Source of the DNA: CAZEAC01 sp964510065
Lineage (GTDB): Bacteria; Bdellovibrionota_C; UBA2361; CAIXSY01
DNA length: 64,000 nt
Assembly (NCBI GenBank): GCA_964510065.1
Contig: CAZEAC010000008.1
Span: 1 to 64,000, forward strand
Reading direction: 5' to 3'
A model generated the notes under the pieces. That model worked only from the letters and a program-made list of their open reading frames with translations, was not told where the DNA came from and did no database searches. Of the stretch, positions 62,842 through 64,000 are shown one piece after another (within the stretch, counting starts at the first letter, position 1; every line of letters begins with the position of its first letter). A program made the position numbers and the translations under genes.

Positions 62842-63975
62842 ATGTTTGCCAATCATTTTTTCAATCACGGGCACAAGTTCACGCCCAATTCGCTCGGCAA
62901 GTAGCTGATTGCCTTTATCGCCCACATGAACCGAATCGATAAAGAGCTCGTAATCTTTCGGAAGTGAATCGAATACATCACTTATATTACGATAGTAGAA
63001 GTTTTCGCCCCGGACGGCGCGCAAGGCTTGGTCAATTGCATGATACGCCTGCATGGCCGGAGAGTTGGCTTCTCTTTTTATAAATTTTGATTCACGCACC
63101 GTCAGCGGCTTGTTTCCGACCTGTCCGTGAGGCTGAAGAAAAAAGAAGTAAGGGACATCTTTCTCCGCAAGAGCGGATATCGCCAGCTTTACATTTTTTG
63201 CCAAACGATACCCGATCGTTTCGGGGGTAATTGATGCTTCAGCCGGAGCGAGATCCCTCGGCTCGGGAAATCCAAGCGCAAGATAGAGTTGCCTCAGCAG
63301 TTCCAAATAGTAGTCATCGTAGAAGGCACGAAACCAAAGCACATTTCGACGTTGATGCCCCCAATACACGTCATTACACCCCGACAACGATACAATCAGA
63401 TCAGGATTTCTCTCGGATAGATAATTTTCAATAAGTATTCTTTCTTGAGTCGAAGCCCATGCCGGGTTGGCAATGGTAAACACATTGAGCAACACCTCAG
63501 AACTTCGCACGCTGACTCTTTCTCTCAAATAGCGCTCAAGAAATGCTCCGACAGTTTGCTCATTTCCGGGAGCGCCGGAGCCGTATGCGACAGAGCCGCC
63601 AACCAGGAAAACACGAAATTCGTTCGCCTGCTTCCTTTCGGTAAATTCCCTGGTATCTCTCGCCATTGATGAGTTAATAGTGGCATTTGCATGCACTCCC
63701 GGCTCGGGCGCGCTTCCAACAAATGGCGCGGGCACATTAGGGACCGCCCACGAGATCGTTGCTATATCAGGAGGCGTGCGATATGCCGGTGTCACATTAT
63801 GAAAATTTTCATTGAGCGTCGGAAGCAAGCTGCCAAGCGTTTGATGCACCTGGGCCGAGGTAATGAATGACCGCGATTCAACGAGTACGGAACGCTGCCC
63901 TACATAAAAGGCCAGGGCCATCGCTCCTCCCTGGAGCAACAGAAACAACAGCGCGCCAAACATGCGAGATTTCAT
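62839..63975 (-). CDS. SGNH hydrolase-like protein (3)
   Basis: A 378-residue periplasmic or membrane-anchored SGNH protein. Signal anchor at residues 5-24 (FGALLFLLLQGGAMALAFYV), block I VGGSVAYGSGAPG (Ser), block III VSLSGCNDVYW (Asn), and FIDSVHVGDKGN (Asp-x-x-His). Probably an acyl esterase or transferase acting on the glycan. Its stop codon lies in the right terminal repeat of the foldback element. The gene is transcribed from the right edge of the window, where only 25 bases remain upstream. Confidence 0.85.
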   Translation of the reverse strand: MKSRMFGALLFLLLQGGAMALAFYVGQRSVLVESRSFITSAQVHQTLGSLLPTLNENFHNVTPAYRTPPDIATISWAVPNVPAPFVGSAPEPGVHANATINSSMARDTREFTERKQANEFRVFLVGGSVAYGSGAPGNEQTVGAFLERYLRERVSVRSSEVLLNVFTIANPAWASTQERILIENYLSERNPDLIVSLSGCNDVYWGHQRRNVLWFRAFYDDYYLELLRQLYLALGFPEPRDLAPAEASITPETIGYRLAKNVKLAISALAEKDVPYFFFLQPHGQVGNKPLTVRESKFIKREANSPAMQAYHAIDQALRAVRGENFYYRNISDVFDSLPKDYELFIDSVHVGDKGNQLLAERIGRELVPVIEKMIGKH

Positions 63976-64000
63976 CGCTTAAAAGAGTACACAAGTAAAT

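Noticed and set aside
13236..63975. Prophage or conjugative island
   Set aside because: No integrase, structural phage or transfer genes; all identified genes fit polysaccharide biosynthesis.
1..64000. CRISPR array, rRNA or tRNA genes
   Set aside because: No direct repeats with unique spacers and no tRNA-like cloverleaf were seen on reading both strands; a covariance-model scan would be the decisive test.

Overview
The window reads as a chromosomal segment of a Gram-negative bacterium of moderate GC content. The Gram-negative call rests on an ADP-heptose-type enzyme, a Wzm/Wzt polysaccharide exporter, MreB and a bactofilin. I cannot name the lineage from the sequence; a deltaproteobacterial, Bdellovibrionota-like or similar uncultured lineage would fit, but this is only an impression. 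No rRNA, tRNA, CRISPR array, transposase or phage gene was found, and no gene-free stretch exceeds 300 bases.

Left part (1-13.2 kb): core and accessory genes. mreB, a small conserved protein, ribosomal protein L19 with an unusual tail, a bactofilin with an RmlD-like reductase, a penicillin-binding transpeptidase and a small exported protein come first. An SF1 helicase gene interrupted by one in-frame TAG follows. Then come a complete hipBA toxin-antitoxin operon with its operators, a 620-residue orphan, and the 3' remnant of a DUF4143-type ATPase. This part carries three kinds of non-coding repeat: two inverted copies of a 47-bp repeat, two copies of a roughly 150-bp palindromic element with GTAAYTACTCATT-like ends, and a nine-unit 15-bp tandem array upstream of rplS.

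Right part (13.2-64 kb): one very large surface-polysaccharide locus of about 40 genes on both strands. It holds an exporter (Wzm/Wzt) and routes to nucleotide sugars: a UDP-GlcNAc 4,6-dehydratase / reductase / 2-epimerase trio, a UDP-sugar 6-dehydrogenase with an epimerase, and a heptose adenylyltransferase-phosphatase fusion. It also holds six GT4 and two GT2 glycosyltransferases, about ten multi-spanning GT-C/GT87-like proteins, and seven SAM methyltransferases. Tailoring enzymes are two AsnB-type amidotransferases, two NodU/CmcH-type carbamoyltransferases, three SGNH hydrolases and one acyltransferase-3 protein. The likely output is a heavily decorated glycan: methylated, carbamoylated, amidated and acylated, containing 6-deoxy-amino sugars and uronic acids. 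I recognised no Wzx or Wzy.

At the right end a 181-bp foldback element with perfect 25-bp terminal inverted repeats sits between two convergent genes. Its two ends supply the TAG stop codon of both genes. The most unusual signals in the window are the non-coding repeat families, the HldE(C)-GmhB fusion, and the doubling of the amidation and carbamoylation functions.
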